Shown: one piece after another, positions 6,078 through 7,223 of the stretch
Layout: the number at the start of each line of letters is the position of its first letter
Numbering within the stretch: position 1 is the first letter of the stretch
DNA from: an uncultured Eubacteriales bacterium
GTDB lineage: Bacteria; Bacillota; Clostridia; Monoglobales; Monoglobaceae
Assembly (NCBI GenBank): GCA_905205855.1
Contig: CAJLFL010000094.1
Coordinates: forward strand, 1-7,223
Direction: 5' to 3'
DNA: 7,223 nucleotides
Made by a program: the position numbers and the translations under genes
Notes under the pieces: generated by a model
The model's database searches: none
The model's input: the letters and a program-made list of their open reading frames with translations, nothing else
What the model was told of the DNA's origin: nothing

Positions 6078-6266
6078 TGCCTGTGTAAGAGATTCAGCGC
6101 TTTGCACTGATGATTTTTTGCGTAATATGTCAAATACCAAATTACCTATTTTTTCTTTACCTGCAAAATGACTGTTCACAACATAAGTTGTATTTCCGGC
6201 TTTGTATGTAGAATTAAGAGTATTCATATCTGCCGGTTTGCTTTCGATATGCTCTAAATTACTCAT
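6075..6266 (-). CDS. tnpW: Transposon-encoded small protein TnpW
   Basis: This 63-residue protein fits the TnpW family of small proteins carried next to large serine recombinases in Clostridia elements. The recognisable core is the segment AGNTTYVVNSHFAGKEKIG (23-41) followed by NLVFDILRKK (42-51); the tail is polar. No catalytic motif, signal peptide or membrane segment is seen. The molecular role of TnpW is not established; an accessory role in recombination is a reasonable guess from its constant linkage. The ATG at 6266 has AAAGG (6280-6276) nine bases upstream. The recombinase starts 85 bases after the tnpW stop, with its own candidate promoter at the boundary. Confidence 0.8.
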   Translation of the reverse strand: MSNLEHIESKPADMNTLNSTYKAGNTTYVVNSHFAGKEKIGNLVFDILRKKSSVQSAESLTQA

Positions 6267-6407
6267 ATTTATTTACCTTTCATTTTCAGTTTATTTAACG
6301 ACAGTCTGACAGCCGGTGGCACGGCTCACGGGACTTGCACCCTCCGCATAGTTCTTATGCAACCGCCCAATGCAGTGACGCGTTCAAGACGGGAGTATCA
6401 TTATTTC
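6267..6407 (-). ncRNA. Structured 5' leader of tnpW (candidate regulatory RNA)
   Basis: Between the candidate promoter at 6408-6416 and tnpW lies a leader of about 135 bases on the minus strand with three close hairpins: GCATA-AGAAC-TATGC (6360-6346), GGG-TGCAAGT-CCC (6342-6330) and AGCCG-TGCCAC-CGGCT (6326-6311). Together they cover 50 bases with almost no gap. No T tract follows the last stem. I do not match it to a named riboswitch class. Possible roles are translation control of tnpW, an attenuator, or a recombinase or relaxase binding region acting as DNA. Confidence 0.4.
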
Positions 6408-6416
6408 ATCATAGCA
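6408..6416 (-). promoter_or_regulatory. Candidate extended -10 promoter for tnpW
   Basis: TGC-TATGAT (6416-6408, minus strand) is a good extended -10 element. There is no convincing -35 box 17 bases upstream, which extended -10 promoters can tolerate. Its start point near 6401 would place the three-hairpin leader in the mRNA. Confidence 0.4.
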
Positions 6417-6425
6417 TCATTGCTG

Positions 6426-6449
6426 TGCAGAATTGCCTTTTATTCTGCA
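6426..6449. repeat. 8-bp hairpin upstream of tnpW promoter
   Basis: TGCAGAAT (6426-6433) and ATTCTGCA (6442-6449) form a perfect stem around TGCCTTTT. It lies just upstream of the candidate tnpW promoter on the minus strand, where an upstream regulator would bind. Confidence 0.45.
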
Positions 6450-6491
6450 TTTACGGTAAAAATGTTTCTCGCTCTGTCATTTTAATAGGGC

Positions 6492-6519
6492 TCCCGAAAA
6501 GCCGATAGGCTTTTTGGGA
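6492..6519. repeat. 12-bp hairpin with GATA loop
   Basis: TCCCGAAAAGCC (6492-6503) pairs with GGCTTTTTGGGA (6508-6519) on the plus strand with one G-T pair. No T run follows directly on either strand, so a protein-binding or transfer-related role is as likely as termination. Confidence 0.5.
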
Positions 6520-6526
6520 AAAAGGA

Positions 6527-6595
6527 GGGGCAGCGGAAAAAGTGAATTTTTGCATTTATGCGAAAATGAATATTTTATAGCTTGCCCCGACGTCG
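6527..6595. repeat. Nested inverted repeats, possible cis-acting transfer or control region
   Basis: GGGGCA (6527-6532) is inverted at 6583-6588 (TGCCCC). Inside is a near-perfect stem, TTTTTGCAT-TT-ATGCGAAAA (6547-6566). The palindrome CGACGTCG (6588-6595) abuts the right arm. Such stacked repeats in an element's non-coding DNA suggest an origin of transfer or regulator site, but no recognised nick motif is visible. Confidence 0.3.
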
Positions 6596-6695
6596 TGGCG
6601 CATTTACTGTATAAGCTCTGCTATGACTGAATGTTGAAAGACTGTCTATACTGCGCCTGTGCGCTTTCTTTGTCAAAGAACATTTATTTTAAGCT

Positions 6696-6751
6696 ATTAT
6701 CAGCCTATCAAAACATACCTGGTTTTGAATATGTTTTGATAGAATGATAAT
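6696..6751. repeat. Long inverted repeat with repeated GTTTTGA units
   Basis: CTATCAAAACATA (6705-6717) is perfectly inverted at 6730-6742 around a 12-base loop. Outside, ATTATC (6696-6701) and GATAAT (6746-6751) add six more pairs after 3-base internal loops. The unit TCAAAAC/GTTTTGA occurs three times: 6708-6714 inverted, and 6722-6728 and 6733-6739 direct, 11 bases apart. This resembles an operator or recombination accessory site. Confidence 0.55.
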
Positions 6752-6757
6752 TGAGGT

Positions 6758-6794
6758 AAAAAGGGGTGCGGAAAGGGAACGCACCCCCAACCTC
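6758..6794 (-). terminator. Intrinsic terminator of the sigma/HTH operon
   Basis: On the minus strand GGGGTGCG (6787-6780) pairs with CGCACCCC (6770-6763) around a 9-base loop and is followed by TTTTT (6762-6758). It lies 15-20 bases after the stop of the small HTH gene at 6809. An outer GAGGT/ACCTC pair (6794-6790 with 6757-6753) could extend it. Confidence 0.85.
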
Positions 6795-6808
6795 TTTAAT
6801 GCCGGCTC

Positions 6809-7048
6809 TTAATCGGGTAAGATTTTGAAATCGGTTACTATACAGTAAATCAACCGGGCTTCAAGACGCTTTTCGATTTCTTCATCAACATAATAATATT
6901 CGTTACCGTATTCGTCTGTAAGCGTCCGTGTTGCCAATCTGCGTATGTACCGCCGGTAGTGAGTGAGAACAACACCCAAGGCCTGTCCGTCACCGTCCAT
7001 TACGGCAATGATAACCGACAGCGGTAAGTTTTCCACATTTGATGCCAC
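6809..7048 (-). CDS. Small HTH_16-type helix-turn-helix protein of mobile elements
   Basis: This 79-residue protein resembles the short helix-turn-helix proteins that follow the ORF7-like sigma factor in Tn916/Tn1549-type elements. The family pattern is clear: LPLSVIIAVMDGDGQALGVVLTHY (8-31), YIRRLATRTLTDEYGNEYYYVDEE (34-57) and the helix RLEARLIYCIV (61-71). It is cytoplasmic and probably helps control transfer or excision genes; direct DNA binding is inferred from family. The start codon is GTG at 7048-7046, behind GGAGG six bases upstream. The gene begins inside the 3' end of the sigma factor gene, overlapping it by 49 bases in another frame, which implies coupled translation. A strong terminator follows. 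Confidence 0.8.
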   Translation of the reverse strand: MASNVENLPLSVIIAVMDGDGQALGVVLTHYRRYIRRLATRTLTDEYGNEYYYVDEEIEKRLEARLIYCIVTDFKILPD

Positions 7049-7223
7049 TCAAAACCCTCCTTTTCCAAATAGTCGCGCATAAGTTTCAGTATACGGGCTC
7101 GCCGCTTTGATACATTCTGATGTACCGTGTCAAGCTCTCTTGCAATTTCCCTGTCGGTCATTTCCATAAAATATGAAAGCAGAATAATATCCCGCTTGTC
7201 CGCCGGAAGTTTTTCAAGAGCTG
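7000..7223 (-). CDS. ORF7-like sigma-70 family factor, C-terminal fragment
   Basis: The visible 73 codons end at TAA (7002-7000); the 5' part lies beyond the window. The peptide begins ALEKLPADKRDIILLSYF and carries the sigma region 4 helix-turn-helix (MEMTDREIARELDTVHQNVSKRRARI), then LKLMRDYLEKEGFEW. It closely resembles the region 4 end of the small sigma-like factors (ORF7 of Tn916 and relatives) that activate transfer or excision genes. Its last 16 codons overlap the HTH_16 gene in another frame. Since only region 4 is visible, full length and integrity cannot be judged. Confidence 0.8.
   Translation of the reverse strand, partial: ALEKLPADKRDIILLSYFMEMTDREIARELDTVHQNVSKRRARILKLMRDYLEKEGFEWHQMWKTYRCRLSLP

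Larger units (their letters stand above)
6477..6683 (-). other. Open frame interrupted by one TAG; possible degraded small gene
   Basis: From an ATG at 6683 a 68-codon frame runs to TGA at 6479-6477 with a single internal stop, TAG at 6623-6621. The peptide before the stop is MFFDKESAQAQYRQSFNIQS. The rest is basic and hydrophobic (SFSHKCKNSLFP, KKPIGFSGALLK). No ribosome site precedes the ATG and the frame overlaps strong inverted repeats, so it may be non-coding DNA that is open by chance. Confidence 0.2.

Noticed and set aside
6311..6360. Possible tRNA, cobalamin riboswitch or group II intron fragment in the tnpW leader
   Set aside because: The GGGTGCAAGTCCC stem recalls a T arm or intron segment, but there is no acceptor stem, B12 box or intron domain V pattern.
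1..7223. CRISPR array, defence system or toxin-antitoxin pair
   Set aside because: No regularly spaced direct repeats and no protein with defence or toxin motifs were seen; the small proteins fit TnpW and HTH_16 families.

Overview
The window looks like part of a chromosome from a gut or rumen-type Clostridia (Firmicutes; Ruminococcus/Oscillospiraceae-like, judged only from gene content). The evidence is a GH130 mannosylglucose phosphorylase, a DUF815 ATPase, strong AGGAGG-type ribosome binding sites, tandem Ser tRNA genes with encoded CCA, and one end of a Clostridia-type mobile element carrying a large serine recombinase and TnpW.

Layout. Bases 1-195 are the 3' end of ilvD (dihydroxy-acid dehydratase), followed by a GC-rich hairpin. 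Bases 250-1599 encode a DUF815-family P-loop ATPase. Its last 40 or so codons run through terminator-like hairpins and a T-rich stretch. Bases 1685-3829 form a two-gene operon: a GH130 4-O-beta-D-mannosyl-D-glucose phosphorylase, then a HAD-superfamily hydrolase 12 bases later, each with a strong ribosome binding site. The operon has very purine-rich codon use (ATA, GGA, AGA, GTA) unlike its neighbours, and its candidate promoter holds a perfect palindrome between -35 and -10. Bases 3837-3923 carry overlapping inverted repeats. A consensus promoter at 4014-4043 then drives tRNA-Ser(TGA) and tRNA-Ser(GCT), with a good terminator at 4330-4374.

From about 4281 to the right edge the window appears to be one end of an integrated element. 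All its genes are on the minus strand, pointing toward the tRNA genes: the C-terminal part of an ORF7-like sigma factor (cut by the window edge), an HTH_16-type small protein that overlaps it and starts with GTG, an intrinsic terminator, about 525 bases of structured DNA without a confident gene, tnpW, and the large serine recombinase. The arrangement resembles the regulatory and recombination ends of Tn916/Tn1549/Tn4451-type elements. Cargo and conjugation genes, if present, would lie beyond base 7223.

How the parts may work together. The phosphorylase should split mannosylglucose (from beta-mannan breakdown) with phosphate into mannose 1-phosphate and glucose. The HAD protein is probably a phosphatase or mutase acting on a related sugar phosphate, but its substrate cannot be read from the sequence. 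In the element, the sigma factor and HTH protein probably control transfer or excision genes, while TnpW and the recombinase form the recombination unit, apparently preceded by a structured RNA leader. No CRISPR array, toxin-antitoxin pair or recognisable defence system is visible.
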